In this document: positions 10,575-22,769 of the stretch, one piece after another
Layout of the letters: each line of letters starts with the position of its first letter
How positions within the stretch are numbered: position 1 is the first letter of the stretch
Translations under genes and position numbers: made by a program
NCBI GenBank assembly: GCA_029891345.1
Contig: CM057002.1
Span: 63,044,777 to 63,108,776, forward strand
Source of the DNA: Dryococelus australis
Taxonomy: Eukaryota > Arthropoda > Insecta > Phasmatodea > Phasmatidae
Length of the DNA stretch: 64,000 nt
Direction of reading: 5' to 3'
Notes under the pieces: model-generated
Told to the model about the DNA's origin: nothing
Seen by the model: only the letters and a program-made list of their open reading frames with translations
Databases searched by the model: none

Positions 10575-11330
10575 CACTGTTTAAAATATTCCCTTTCTTT
10601 TACGGAAAAGTGCTGGCAAAAAATTTATCCAGAGGTGTTCGTAAACCCTTCGTAAAATTACGGACAATTCGATTCTCAAAAACGGACTTTCCGTAAAATT
10701 CACGGGACGTCTGCATTAATTCCCTACTTAAATTTCTATACTTCTAGTTTAAACAATTTATAATATATATTTTATCTTAATTTTCATTATTTGGGTGTTC
10801 TAATGTGTATAAAAATATATTAAAAAAGTTTAAACATTTTTATACTCGAGCAAGATTTGAATTAGAGTCAGAAAGTTGCAAGTTCACGACCCTAACCACT
10901 TGCCTACAACTCTCGGATGGTAAGTGTGGTATAACTTTTGAAATTCTATATTAGTCACATAAGCAACTTTTTTTTTTTTTAGTTTCTGTTCAAGTTAGTG
11001 CATTTTAAATGTTGCTAAGTGTTACATACGCCTGTTGCTACTTTAAAATGTTTGAAAGAACAGGTCTTAGTGACATGGATAACCTTAAATGACGCAGAAA
11101 CGATAATTTTCTGGTTACAGTGCAGGCGAAGAAAGCTTCTTGTAGACTCGCCATTGTTCGTGCCCTAAACCCGAAGTTATAGAAAAAACGTATTTTTTCA
11201 GTATTTTGTGTTTACGCACTACACTCCGTTTTTCGTCATTACGGATTGCGTTTCCCTATATTTACTGTGCATTTTCGTAAAAATCTCCGTAAATGTACGG
11301 AAAATTTTAACTGTGCATTCATGCACAGAG
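10575..11330 (-). mobile_element. Family E repeat, minus orientation
   Basis: The reverse strand of 10730-10975 parallels 6290-6690: gttgcttatgtgact, a tRNA-like stretch with gcaagtggttagggtcgtga and B-box-like aattcaaatcttgc, then the AT block and gaagtatagaaattt. The outer parts are rich in cgtaaaa/ttttacg words (10630-10700 and 11270-11310) in both orientations, which may be the inverted outer ends of a larger element holding the tRNA-like part. Confidence 0.45.
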
Positions 11331-12099
11331 CCTTAATCGTTTTGTTGTTATAACTGGAAATTTTGTTGTAAATAAACACAATATTCAGTCAGTAAACATT
11401 TTTGTGATTTTATAATTTACCATTTATCAGTGTTTAATAATCTCGCGCTCTTCAAAATAAACAAAATGCCTCCTCCACTATCTCTCTAGATGGCTAACAT
11501 TACAACCTTGTAGGAAACCTTCCATCGAATATTGCACACGACCAATTACGAAAACGTCCATGGAAACTGTCAGCAGTCGGACATACCTTCCATTGAACCG
11601 TCCGTGCAAGCGGCCATGTAGACTTGACTGGAATACTCCGAGGAATCTTCCATCAATACATACACGCTTTCAAATTTTAATTGAAAGTTATATTTTGGAA
11701 CAGTGCCCATGTAGCGGCGGAAATTTATATTTGTATTCATAATTTTAGTTGATGTGTGAATTTTTATTAATAATGTTTACTTATTTAAACTGTGCATTTG
11801 TGAATTATTTATTAGTTAGTAATGCACACCTCCACTATTACAAATGTGTGTTTTTGTTGAGACCTAACTTAACCTAACCTTACATAACCTAACCCAATCC
11901 AGGTGTATGATGTTATTTCAGATTGGCGCAAATTGAGTCAAAGTTAGAGAAATATTTTGTTTAGAATAAATGGGAGATATATAATACCAACTTGTTTGAA
12001 ATTTGCTTTCCCTGTGATTTTTCATGAACAAATATCAGTATTAATCCATTAATGTACGGGAGGTCGATAAAATAACGATGTTAGTTAATTGAAAATGTT
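11331..12099. other. No gene seen; short telomere-like run
   Basis: AT-rich. The only notable item is a degenerate CCTAA run at 11863-11895. A 60-codon frame at 11560-11742 has no known domain. Confidence 0.4.
11863..11895 (-). repeat. Interstitial insect-type telomere repeat fragment
   Basis: About six imperfect CCTAA pentamers (reading TTAGG on the minus strand). TTAGG is the usual insect telomere unit. So short a run fits an internal relic, such as a repaired break, rather than a chromosome end. Confidence 0.5.
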
Positions 12100-12374
12100 C
12101 ACTTTAAGAAATTATTTGCAAATTTACCATATCAGTGTATACGGACAGTGACAAAGCGCGAACAGTAAAATATTTTCTCACACATGCATGGTAACATTCC
12201 TTCAGTTGTTCGGGAAAGAGACAAACGCGTAATAAAGTTCCCAAATTTATATAGTAGCGATTCTCAACATTCCTATATTTTCAGCCTGACACGCAGTACT
12301 ATTAAAATACACTGTATAGGTTAAAAACTTCCATTATCGTTTAGGAAGTTTACCAGACAATTTTTTTTACAGTG
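12100..12374 (+). mobile_element. MITE family D copy
   Basis: Starts cactttaagaaattatttgc and ends attttttttacagtg, an inverted pair of the CACTGTAAAAA kind used by many Tc1/mariner-type elements, with TA immediately right (12375-12376). It matches 34048-34304 along its length (aaatttaccatatcagtg, aaaatattttc, gttaaaaacttccatt) and, reversed, 14923-15120. No coding capacity. Confidence 0.7.
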
Positions 12375-12401
12375 TACTTTTGGCCTAGAACAGCAAGAGG
12401 C

Positions 12402-12693
12402 TCATTCCGGTACTACTTTGCTTGGAGTAATTCCGCTACTACTTTGCTTGGAGTAATTCCGGTACTACTTTGCTTGAAGTAATTCCGGTACTACTTTACT
12501 TGAAGTAATTCCGCTACTATTTTGCTTGGAGTAATTCCGGTACTACTTTGCTTGGAGTAATTCCGGTACTACTTTGCTTGAAGTAATTCCGGTACTACTT
12601 TGCTTGGAGTAATTCCGCTACTACTTTGCTTGGAGTAATTCCGGTACTACTTTGCTTGAAGTAATTCCGGTACTACTTTGCTTGAAGTAATTC
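12402..12693. repeat. Minisatellite, 26-bp unit, about 11 copies
   Basis: The unit is ggtactactttgcttggag plus taattcc; copies differ mainly at g/c in ccggtac versus ccgctac and at tggag versus tgaag. The array starts only 27 bp after the right end of the family D MITE. Confidence 0.9.
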
Positions 12694-13873
12694 TAGTGCG
12701 GAAAAACATGTACACGAAGGAGCTGGCAGTTCCAGTACCTACCACACGGGGGTGGGCGGCTTGTCTGACAGGAATTTTGACGGGTAGTGCACGTCACACA
12801 ACGGATAGAAAAGGTGTGGCGTAAAGTTGGAACTGCGCCAGGAGGCAGGGCGGAACCCGAAGAAGGGTAGAGGAAAATGCGTTATACGAGGATTTCCCAT
12901 TATGGAACGTGCCGTCACGTCAACCTTTCATCGTGGTTTCCAATGTCTCGGATTAAAAGAAAGATTTTCCACGACGTAGTATTTCAGAGAGGGAGGTGTG
13001 AGTGCGTGTATATGTGTGTGTAGGTGTATATATATGTACACACATATATAGACATAACATATACATACATACATACCACTATTGCTATACGTGCAGACCC
13101 TACATAGCCAATACTGATATTTGTGTGCTGTTGGTTAATAGAATCCAATCATTTATGGCAACCATTACTACTCGATTACTAATCTCTCCATGGTTTATGT
13201 AGTTTGACACACGTGTACTCACAAGCAACCACTATTTCGACATGTAGTTTAAAAACGCGTTGTACATCTACCATATGTATTTACATATTTGCTGTGTGTA
13301 CGTATGCGAGTATATGCTGGGAAGTAATTTGACCGACAAACATCGTGAGGTGACACCTCAAGCAAAATGACGTTGGAAATAGGTGGGAAACTTTGTATCT
13401 GAACTAAATATTTTGGCGATATATTAGAAAGAGAGTGAAATTATTTTATAATTATGCCAACATTGTCTTGTGTTATCGGGATATTCATTCTATGGCCAAG
13501 CACTCATTAATACCTACACCGTAATATTGAAATAAGTGGGGTGGCCACCCTCTTATTTATTGTACAGTAAGACGTAACTAACTAAAATGACGCTTTTGTT
13601 AGAGCTGTTCACGACCCACTGTTTTCGTGTAACACGCGCAAAGATTCGGTTGCAGCGATACAGCGCCTAACACGTAGGCAACACTATTTTCACGCTTGCA
13701 TGCTGTGCTGCTGTGCCTACTGCACAGGCAATGATATTTTCAACACTGGCTGTAAACAACGTGTACCATCCATTAATAGACTTACAGTACTGAATCTGCC
13801 TGTTCGTTTCTGATGACAGTTCCCTGCAGGAAGCATCAAGTATTGCCTACGCGCTAGGAACTCTATCGCCACA
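12694..13873. other. No gene seen; GT/TA/CA-rich patch
   Basis: 12700-12880 is GC-moderate and unique within the window. A degenerate gtgtgtgt/tatata/acacaca patch lies at 12994-13076. 13600-13860 is GC-moderate with no supported exon. Confidence 0.4.
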
Positions 13874-14125
13874 GGGGGCCGCGGTGGCTGAGCGCTTAGC
13901 AAGCTCGCCTCTCACCAAGGCGAACCGGGCTCAATCCCCGTCCGGATCACCGGATCTTCACATGTGGGAATCGTACCGGACGATGCCGTTGGTTGGCAGG
14001 TTTTCTCGGAGATCTCCCGTTCCTCCCGCCCTTCCATTCCGCCGCCGGTCCATACTCACCCCAATCACCCACATCGGTTCTCAAGACCTCGCTGTTAAGA
14101 GCCGACCAAATCTCTTCACTCACCC
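13874..14125 (+). mobile_element. SINE1, full-length reference copy
   Basis: Begins ggggccgcggtggctgagcg; the A-box (tggctgagcgcttagc) and B-box (cgggctcaatcccc, about 13928) are correctly spaced for a tRNA-derived RNA polymerase III promoter. The body carries gtgggaatcgtaccggacga, a ttttctcggagatctcccg block, ccatactcacc and ctcaagacctcgctgttaag. It ends near ctcttcactcacc. No A tail is evident and no flanking duplication was found. It would rely on a LINE reverse transcriptase. Confidence 0.8.
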
Positions 14126-14922
14126 TATCGCCGCCACCGATAGGTTGGGGTGCGATTCATACGAAAACGGCGGGTCCCGGCCAGTTGAAACTAGAGACGT
14201 TTATAATTCCTGATAGTAGGAAAGTTGCACGAGTGTAATCATCCCTGTTATTTTCATTACGGTGGGTATCTATTAGAGTTTGCTGTTGGGTACAATATCC
14301 CGATCACATAAAACAATGTTCGGGGAATTGTTATTTGATGTCACTCCGTTTCCGATATTTTACACAAATACAGTCGAGAAACACGATTTTCTAGGGCCCA
14401 TACTCAGTTTGTCTATAAAGTGTCCCGTAATTTCCCACCTTATTTTGCATATAATGAATCACTTCAAAAGTCTGTCGACCGAATTCCCCCTCTATAAATA
14501 AAGATATAAACATACATATACTGTGAACACATACGTGCGCGCTAGGGTTATATTTCATAAGCCTTAGCAACCGTGTTACACCTTGTGCTAAAAGTTACGT
14601 AGAAGTAAAACATTATAAATGCATCCTTCCAAACTTGGATTGCACTTATCAAAACAATGCGACCAGGTGTATAAGTTAAGTTGCGGAAGAAACACAAAAA
14701 TAGAAGCGCAGGCATTATTTTACGAGGAAAACTATACAAGAAAAGCACAGGAAGAAAGTTTGTACAAAAAGCTAACACCCTTCGATATATTCCCCCTAGA
14801 TCTTCCACACATCTCTTCCAGCGATTGGGAAGGCACTGAAAGATCAAATGCTTCGTGTGGCTGAGTAATGTCTCAACCTAGTGCACACAGTTCTATATGG
14901 AAAAGTTTTATCATCCAATACT
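14126..14922. other. No gene seen
   Basis: Begins with a GC-moderate tail (about 14126-14200), which may belong to a longer SINE1 variant, then turns AT-rich. Two overlapping frames on opposite strands at 14548-14864 have no recognisable domain. Confidence 0.4.
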
Positions 14923-15120
14923 AACTCTAAAATCATTTCTGGTAAACTTCCTAAACTATAGAGGAAGTTTTTAACCATACACTGTATGGTAATAATACTA
15001 CACATCAAGCTGCAGATATAGCAAGGTTTAGCGTCTCTGCTATAAATAGTTGAGAACTTCCCTACGCATTTAACTTGTTTCCTGAGCATATGTAGGAGCG
15101 CTACCATCGATAGATGGGAA
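14923..15120 (-). mobile_element. MITE family D copy, minus orientation, diverged
   Basis: Reverse complement of family D: actctaaaatcatttctgg at the left corresponds to the right terminal block at 12345-12374, and aggaagtttttaaccataca matches ggttaaaaacttcc. The outer right end is not clear. It sits about 30 bp left of a family A copy. Confidence 0.55.
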
Positions 15121-15149
15121 ACGACCTTAACCATTCACGGTTTCATACT

Positions 15150-15572
15150 AAAGGCTGTTCACGATAAAGTGTGAACTTCTGAAAAGAGCCTTAGAAAAAT
15201 GTCACTGCCCCTCCCTGCATAAATTTTAGCGGGCTCACTGAGTAACATGTGCCCAGAATAGTTGGTAACGATGGATGGAAAGTAGTTCCATACCTTAACG
15301 TCGAATAAAAAGTATTAGGTAATCATTTGTGACAACTTAAATTACGTCTTTCGCTTTCTGCTTTTTTATACATCGAACTGTAAAAATGAGCAGATTTGCA
15401 CATTATTTACATTTCTAATAATTTCACAGTTTCACTTGACCGACGCGTTAATAAAGTGATAAAGCCAATGGCAATGTTAACTTTACATAAGGCGGAAGAA
15501 TACATAACGTACACACAAATAGAACTCAAGCAGGGCTTTCAAAAGTGCTCATTTTACCGTGAACAGCTTATA
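15150..15572 (+). mobile_element. MITE family A copy
   Basis: Left end aaggctgttcacgataaagt, preceded by TA; right end agggctttcaaaagtgctca then ttttaccgtgaacagcttat. The interior follows the 29124 copy closely. A 42/43-bp minisatellite begins 100 bp to its right. Confidence 0.85.
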
Positions 15573-15671
15573 TATGTGTACACCAAAGTGGCATATTTGC
15601 GAATAACTTCTTAAGAGTATTCGTTCAGTTCCGTATGACACTGGCGTGCAGGGGCGTCGCTCAAATTTGCA

Positions 15672-16098
15672 GACGTGCATATGGAAGCACGGCGAGGGCC
15701 ATACTGACTTTGCAGCGTGCATATGGAAGCACGGCGAGGGCCATACTGACTTTGCAGCCGTGCATATGGAAGCACGGCGAGGACCATACTGACTTTGCAG
15801 CCGTGCATATGGAAGCACGGCGAGGACCATACTGACTTTGCAGCGTGCATATGGAAGCACGGCGAGGGCCATACTGACTTTGCAGCCGTGCATATGAAAG
15901 CACGGCGAGGACCATACTGACTTTGCAGCGTGCATATGGAAGCACGGCGAGGGCCATACTGACTTTGCAGCGTGCATATGGAAGCACGGCGAGGACCATA
16001 CTGACTTTGCAGCGTGCATATGGAAGCACGGCGAGGGCCATACTGACTTTGCAGCGTGCATATGGAAGCACGGCGAGGACCATACTGACTTTGCAGCG
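15672..16098. repeat. Minisatellite, 42/43-bp unit, ten copies
   Basis: The unit is gtgcatatggaagcacggcg followed by aggRccatactgactttgca and gc or gcc. The variant base R reads G,G,A,A,G,A,G,A,G,A, so the right half alternates strictly and behaves as an 84-bp dimer. Copies 2, 3 and 5 carry one extra c. Each unit has a small internal stem (cgtgc/gcacg). Three frames on the minus strand are open for 157-172 codons because indels rotate the frame without creating stops; this is not coding evidence. Confidence 0.95.
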
Positions 16099-16192
16099 CG
16101 CAGAAACCGGGTACGCGAAGCACGCGCACGCCATCTGTTGGAGGAATTCAGTACAATTATCGAGAGATTTTCAAACTTATATACTTCATGAC

Positions 16193-16240
16193 TTTCAAAG
16201 TCATGGCAACCGCGTTATAGCGGTTGCCATGACTTTGAAA
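16193..16240. repeat. Perfect 21-bp hairpin with 6-nt loop
   Basis: Arm tttcaaagtcatggcaaccg+c at 16193-16213, loop gttata, then the exact reverse complement at 16220-16240. An overlapping near-palindrome (catgactttcaaagtcatg) precedes it. The arms show no mismatch, unlike the diverged repeats around them. It could be a fold-back element, the core of a young MITE or a small-RNA hairpin. Confidence 0.85.
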
Positions 16241-16263
16241 TAACCCCTTGTGTGTGCATGCTA

Positions 16264-16985
16264 CATATACATATATGTATACAGGATTTATCTCAAGTCG
16301 ACCGACCAACTTCTGTTGCAGAATAACCGCGACAAAATGAGTCGAAAACATATATACGACTCGTGGTCTAAAGTGAATACTAAGGGTGGTATATATCTAT
16401 GAAGTTGGACGTGGAACACTTGTTTATTGCAAATATTGGACATAATATTTAAGATGGAAAAACGATTACCTGGATAGTGGTTAACTGAACAAAAATCTTC
16501 AAACACCACAACACCTGTCGCTCTCAACAAAATATTTCATGTAAATAATAATGGTTACTCCTCTATTTTGAACTAACCTCCATGTTACAGTAGCGTGTTT
16601 GGGATTTAAATGATGGATTGTTAATCCTTATGTCGCAATTAACAAAAATGTTGACTTCTGTAAATACCCTAAGCCTCGCTGATTTCTAGTCATTCTTGTT
16701 TAACTTTCAAAATAATATTTACCAATTCTAGGCAAGTGGGGCATCCACAATACCCAAATAACACACTTTTTTGGCTATTAAATGGAGAGGAAGGTGTCAG
16801 AGGTATTCTAATTAACTATCTCTTCAGTTATGAAATATAAATTGTTTACTTACGTTAGAATGCAATTTAGACAATACGTCGTATATATGTTTTCAACTTC
16901 TTCTTGTGTGATTAAACTACAGTTGAAGTTTGTCGGTCGGATTTTTATACATCCTGTAGTCCTATATATAGTATATAATATATGT
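16264..16985. mobile_element. MITE family F with about 100-bp inverted ends
   Basis: Left end (16264-16365) and right end (about 16875-16985) are diverged reverse complements: the left gtcgaaaacatatatacgac pairs with the right gtcgtatatatgttttcaac, and the left cgaccgaccaacttctg pairs with gttgaagtttgtcggtcgg. The interior matches 60960-61345 (aatatttaa, aacaaaaatct, gtttgggatttaaa, taatccttatgtcgcaatta). Frames of 64-80 codons inside have no known domain. Confidence 0.7.
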
Positions 16986-19900
16986 TTATAGAAACATACA
17001 CGCACATTAAACCCACGCGCGACTTTCTTAGAATTGTATTACTTAAATTATGTCGCACTCTGAATGCAAGAATATAGTGACTCACAAAACTGAGTTTTGG
17101 TTAATTGTTGTGTTATAAAGAGAACAAAATATATTACATGACAATGGAAGGCTGTCCAATAATTATGTTTAGTTTTACTGGGCACACGGCAGATAAATGA
17201 TTTTCACACTGCGGAAGCATATTTAATTAATAAACAAGCATTAGCAGTTCATATTACCAACGGACGAGTGTTTTTAAATTATCAAATGGCGCAAATAAAT
17301 ATGACAGTTTTAATAGTTACAAGTCCGCTGCTTTTGCAGTATCTCAAAAATTTTAAATAAAGGCACGAACTTTAACTCTCATTTACCACACATAACGCGT
17401 TTTGTGTTACGACAGTCTTGCATTCAGGGTGCAATATGCCTCGACCCCATTGAGGAAAACATGGACGAACATAATCTCTGTACTCGGAGACCTACAAGAT
17501 TCCTTTACAGGAGTATTATTCAGGTTGGTTGCTGGAACCATTCAAATATGGTTTATCGTAGTTGGCAGTGTCTACGGAACTGTCTGCTGTCGTCCTGTGA
17601 TTTTATTTACGACTATGAATGCAGTTCCTGCCATAGAACACTGTTTTAACTACAGAGAAGATAATTAATTCGAGAGAATTACTTAAGCATTATTATATTT
17701 TATTCTGGATCGAATAGAACTATAATGATGCTTGTACTGACATTTCCTAAATACTGCTCGGAAAATCCGCTTTAAGAAAATTATACAATTTTTTTTTCTT
17801 TTCTTTGTCAATGAGCCAAGAGAAGGGTACTGGCGTGTTATAAAAGGTTTGAAAATTTATAATACGAAATAATTTGTACGTTAGTATTAATTAGAATTGT
17901 TTAAATACACTAGTAGCTTAAATATTAGAGTATATGTGCTGCTTACCAAAGGTGATAATTTTTGTTTGGTAGAGTTCGCATACCCCCCCCCCCCCCTTCC
18001 CAATTCCACTCTTTTAAAATTTCACAACAGTAAACGTATCTGTACTTAGACTTAATATAAAATATTTAAAGTGAACGTAGCCTAGGCATAGAGTATTGAA
18101 CTATTTTTTCTTCAACAACTCTCAGCATCAAATCAACTTGCGTGAATGTTATGCAAGTCAAAACCGTAAATTCGCAAGTTAAATTTCCACATATTAAAAT
18201 TCCAGTTAAAGTACAGGTAATAAGTAACCAGCCCTTATTTGAGACTACGACTGGTATGTCATTAAAAACGATAAATTGCGCCGTAGGCGTTCCGGACACG
18301 AATCTGAAAAATTACGGGCTCCTCGAAAAATTGCGCAACCTATCCAGAACGTTATAATAATGACGATTATTTGTGTACGCAATTGAATAACACGTACAAC
18401 CTGTGTCGTATAGTTTAACGTGATTCCTGAATAGCTACACTACTCTGCATTTGGAGCTGTAAATCCATTTATTGCAAAAATTACGGGAAAGTATTTTAAA
18501 ACTGGTTTAATTATAACGGATTATTATATTAACAATTGTTATGAAGTATGGCAGAGTTATTGAAAAGTAGCCATAGATTATTTCTACTAACTCAACAGTT
18601 TTCCAGAGATTCTCATTCAAATTTGTTAGGAGGTAGTCAGAATACCTGCTATTGGGCAATACACTATACACAATATGTCGTTTGAGAGCGGGTTTTACAA
18701 ACTCGCTTGTTCTGCGATGATCACGATACGCGTTTAGATCTTATTCAGCGCTGCACAATTTCAAATTAACTATTCACGTAACGGCAAATTGTGCTACGAC
18801 CCGTACAAAATATAACATTACGTAATATGAGATATCATTTTATGGCCTTTTCATAAAAGGCTATAAAGTAAACATGTACTTTAATCACAGCTAGTGATGA
18901 AGTTTGCCGGAAGTATGTAGGCACATTTATGTACGTTTATGTTTATCTGATTTCCGCGTAACTCCATTTAAACGAAACCAGTTTTAAATACAAATTACGT
19001 GATGTGAAATAATGTATGATAGTTATTCTGGAATTCCTGTTCATTATAATTACAAACTGTTACAAAACAATGTAGAAGAACAAATGAAATAATATGCAAC
19101 ACTTTTTAACATGAAATAAATTGTTACGCAGTTACTGGAATAAGTAGTCGGCAAAATATTGCAGCATAAACTGAGCATTAATTATTAAGCTTTACTAATT
19201 TAAATCGGTAATGGGATTTCCATGCCATTAATCATTGCATTTGTGGGAATCCTCAAAAATTTCCTCTAAAAAACATCTGCTTGTAATTGTTTGGTTGTGA
19301 AATAAACCCTGCGGTGTTTCCGGAGCTAGCGCTGAGAATTTGATATTTTATTACGTTCGGTCATGTATAAAATATCATCAAATCTGAACGTGATTTTGAA
19401 CAGTTTCCCATAATGCAGCCTTTATCACGCTCTGCAACGAAACTTACTTCGGAATTACTTGTAGTTAGGAACATAATATTGAACAACATGGATATGAAAA
19501 CAGACAACGGTGAGCAAGAAAATAAAATACTTATAGATTAATAACCAACATCATAATATTCTCCTTACCAATAAAAATATATCCAAGGCATAAGGAAATG
19601 AGCAAAGAAAACATTTTACAATTTATCCCAAGGGTCTATCACACATGTTCAAAATTCAATAATGATATTAACTAATTTTCCATACTTTTACTAAAAATGC
19701 AAGTAAAGAAACTATATTGAATCAAATTACATCCCTGTGAATATGTTGTAACTTCACGGAACGTATGCGTATTCATAAGAATTTCCGTAAACATTTTAGT
19801 TCAAATCTTCTTGATATTGAGTTTAGAATGTTTCTTATTTTATTTTATAATTATTATGTTCCTATAAATCAATAGTTAATAAGTTTGATCAGAAAATAAA

Positions 19901-20000
19901 AATTACAATTTTAAAATCGTAGTCATTTACCTAACGGGGTGGATTAGCTGGGTCATAAGTCCAGCGAGACTCTCACAGTGAATGAAATTAATGTTTAGGA
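16986..20000. other. AT-rich, no supported gene
   Basis: Two overlapping plus-strand frames at 17402-17668 (81 and 88 codons) lie in a slightly GC-richer stretch, but neither gives a recognisable domain and I do not call them. A run of about 14 C sits at 17984-17997. The rest is AT-rich unique DNA. Paired overlapping frames of about 70 codons at 18066-18357 also look non-coding. Confidence 0.45.
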
Positions 20001-21870
20001 CCAAAAATATTCATGTCTATTAAAGAAATTAAATTTTTAAATAGTCCGAATTAAATGTTTTCCTAAGGTAAACAAATCTATAGACAAAAAAAATGCTGTT
20101 TTACAGGAAATATCATCTGTGTTGTTTAACACAAAAAAGCAATTAACTCGTCTGGATAACTTAATTAAGTTGCGTGGAAAATGTGATTTTCGTGGCTTGG
20201 TGGGGGGGGGGGGGCTGTATAATTCTGGAATCACAAACATACATAAGTAGGTTTGTTTGGTTTATACATATCCAAATTGTTTACACTGGACGCTAATGAT
20301 CTATTATTACTGGCAAGCATGTGTTTATTTGAGAGAAATACGTTTTTACATGCGAGGGAAACATTTACTAGTTTACACAGCTCACTGAAGTAAATTTACA
20401 CGTACTCTGAAACAAATGAACTCGGGTGTGCCAAACCAGCAAATAATACACGAGGTATATACATCCACATCGACTGGATATACATGCACATAGACTCTTA
20501 AATAACACATGTGGTTTCCCTAAGCGTTTTCATTTGCAAGGACATTACGAAAAGAGATCACTTACTTTATTGAGCAGGCTCACTGACATAGAAAACCGTG
20601 AAATTATCTTGACCCTTAAACACGAACCTCAAATTACAAAATGTTTCAAGCTTAGTTGACTATTACATTATATATATACACACACGTGTTTGCAAACACA
20701 CTTTGCAAAATCCCAGTCTTCCTGTAGTCTTTTAGTTTCGTCATTTGCATTAATTTAAAGTAATTGAATCATCACACACACGTGCAAATGGCTGCTCTTC
20801 GGATGTAACTGTAAATGGCTGCCGGACACAAATGCAACATATATCAATAAACAAGCAGTTTAGTTGAAATAAATACGATGTTTCTTTCAAAAGCATATCC
20901 AAACACAGTTTGTTTAAAAGAAATATCGGTAATCGTAGCGTACATCAAAATACGTTCATTTAGATATATTTATATATTAACGTTTTTTTAACAAATTTTA
21001 TATTATTCTTGCTAACAAGCATAAATGTAACTTTGCCGTAGTCCTAACTCAAGTGATTTACTACTAGCGAATTTTGGGTATTTAAATTAATATTTAACTT
21101 TTCAAATTAAAATGTAAAATTATTTGATTTGACCACGGAATCTCGCTATTTGACACCTGGATTTATGTTTTTCCTTTCTCTCATTTGGAACATTAAAATG
21201 TTTTTTTTTCTTTACAATTTGGCTAAAATACTTTTTTTTTAATTTGTGCCTGTGCACTCCACGTTACCCCAGAAATTAAGTTTTGTTCTTTTCTTTATCT
21301 TACATTCTGAAGTGTGACTATGATTTGTCTTAATTTAAAGTGTCACTATTGATTTTATTAAGGGTTTAATTATGTTCAGTAATATGTGTCGAAGTGTTAG
21401 AGTGTTGTGATTTAGATATTTTTGTATTACTTCAATACATCAATTTTCTTCAGGATTGGAAGTTTACAGATCTCTGACACTTCACGTACACCTATGTGAG
21501 GGTATAATATAAATCTGGAGAAGCTTTTGAGCTTTATATGGGATTATTTTAAGGTAAGCAATTATCTCGTGTTTCAAAGCGATCCAGATGAAGGTAAGAG
21601 TGAGAGGAAAAAGTACTAAAAAACACAGAAATATCTCCAACAACCTTTTATCATCATTTTATTATTATTAATATTTAATTCCTCTGTGCAAAGTGAAGTG
21701 CCAAAGAAAGTTTCGTGTTGCATGCCTTGCCAAAATTTTCAGGATACGCCCCTGACGGAACTGTACTATTAAACAATCGGTGGAGATTATATTAAATCGT
21801 ATAACTTAAAATTGCATTATTCTGCTAACTCACGCCACTGTTATGTTGATCTGATTACACTGTCACCGCC
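20001..21870. other. AT-rich, no supported gene
   Basis: Includes a run of about 13-14 G near 20202-20214 and many short T and A tracts. I found no transposon ends or shared repeats. Confidence 0.45.
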
Positions 21871-22160
21871 TTAAACAGGTTTCCCGGAGGCCGTTGACGT
21901 AGAAAGGCTAGCGGCGATCGGACACGCACATTCTCGATCTTCCCAGAAGGCTGGTCAGACGTGGGAAGACGAAGCGCCCCGCCTCATACTGGCCTATATC
22001 GGCACGTTGTTTAGGCGTACGTGGGCCCGATCACTGGCTGGTGGATGGAGTTATTGCTGTCTCCGCAATACTTTGCTGTAATTCCTGGTGTCCTGACTTC
22101 ATCTGAAGGTGTGAGATTGGGTTCAGGCAGGGGATGTTAAGTTAAGGCTCTCTCATACAG
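21871..22160. other. GC-moderate island, function unknown
   Basis: Distinctly richer in GC than the flanking 5 kb (for example gaagcgccccgcctcatact). No open frame, splice pattern or repeat shared with the window. It might be an untranslated exon, a regulatory element or a decayed repeat. Confidence 0.2.
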
Positions 22161-22769
22161 TCATAACAATGTTAACATTGCATTGGCTGTCGCGCTTTGA
22201 TTACGCCACGCTGTCTTTTTTTCTTGCCCATAACTCGCCAGCTGTACAGACGAGTATCTGTTAATGGTCCGCTGTTTTGGAAGGCGTGGCCAACTTCTCG
22301 TGTATACTATATTCTCTGTTTCGTCACACTATTTTGAATGGGGCTTTTGAAAAACCACCCTTGTATGACGTGTTTAGTCGTTTCGTCAATATGTCATGTT
22401 TCACAAGTTTTTTGTACTTGTGCTATAAAAATATATTTTTTTATGTTAAATTGACCTTTTAATTTTACTTTATCTATACGTCACAATATGGTCGTCAAAC
22501 AAAGCGTATAAGTGGCCGTTAAACAGCGCGCATCAATTGAAATAACAACGCATAAACTTTTAAAACCAATAGAAAATACTTTCTAAAATGTGTTTCGTCT
22601 TGCAATGCGCCATTTGATTAGGTAACATGAACATTCAATCTCACATTCCATTTTTACGTCTTTCATTTCTTTTTATATAATCATCACAGCGCTCTGTCTG
22701 ATGGTTTAGACTGCATGTAACGTGGTGGAGAGAATGTCTCATATTTACTATTAGTTTTAACAATCCCAA
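22161..22769. other. AT-rich, no gene seen
   Basis: Unique AT-rich DNA; a 61-codon frame at 22277-22462 has no known domain. Confidence 0.4.

Noticed and set aside
11863..11895. Chromosome end
   Set aside because: Only about six imperfect CCTAA units with ordinary sequence on both sides.
7652..16098. CRISPR arrays
   Set aside because: Units are contiguous with no unique spacers, and the DNA is eukaryotic.
15549..16134. 157-172-codon minus-strand frames
   Set aside because: Confined to the 42/43-bp array and its edges; three frames are open at once.
17402..17668. Two overlapping frames of 81 and 88 codons as a small gene
   Set aside because: No motif, no clear initiation or splice context, and two frames compete over the same DNA.
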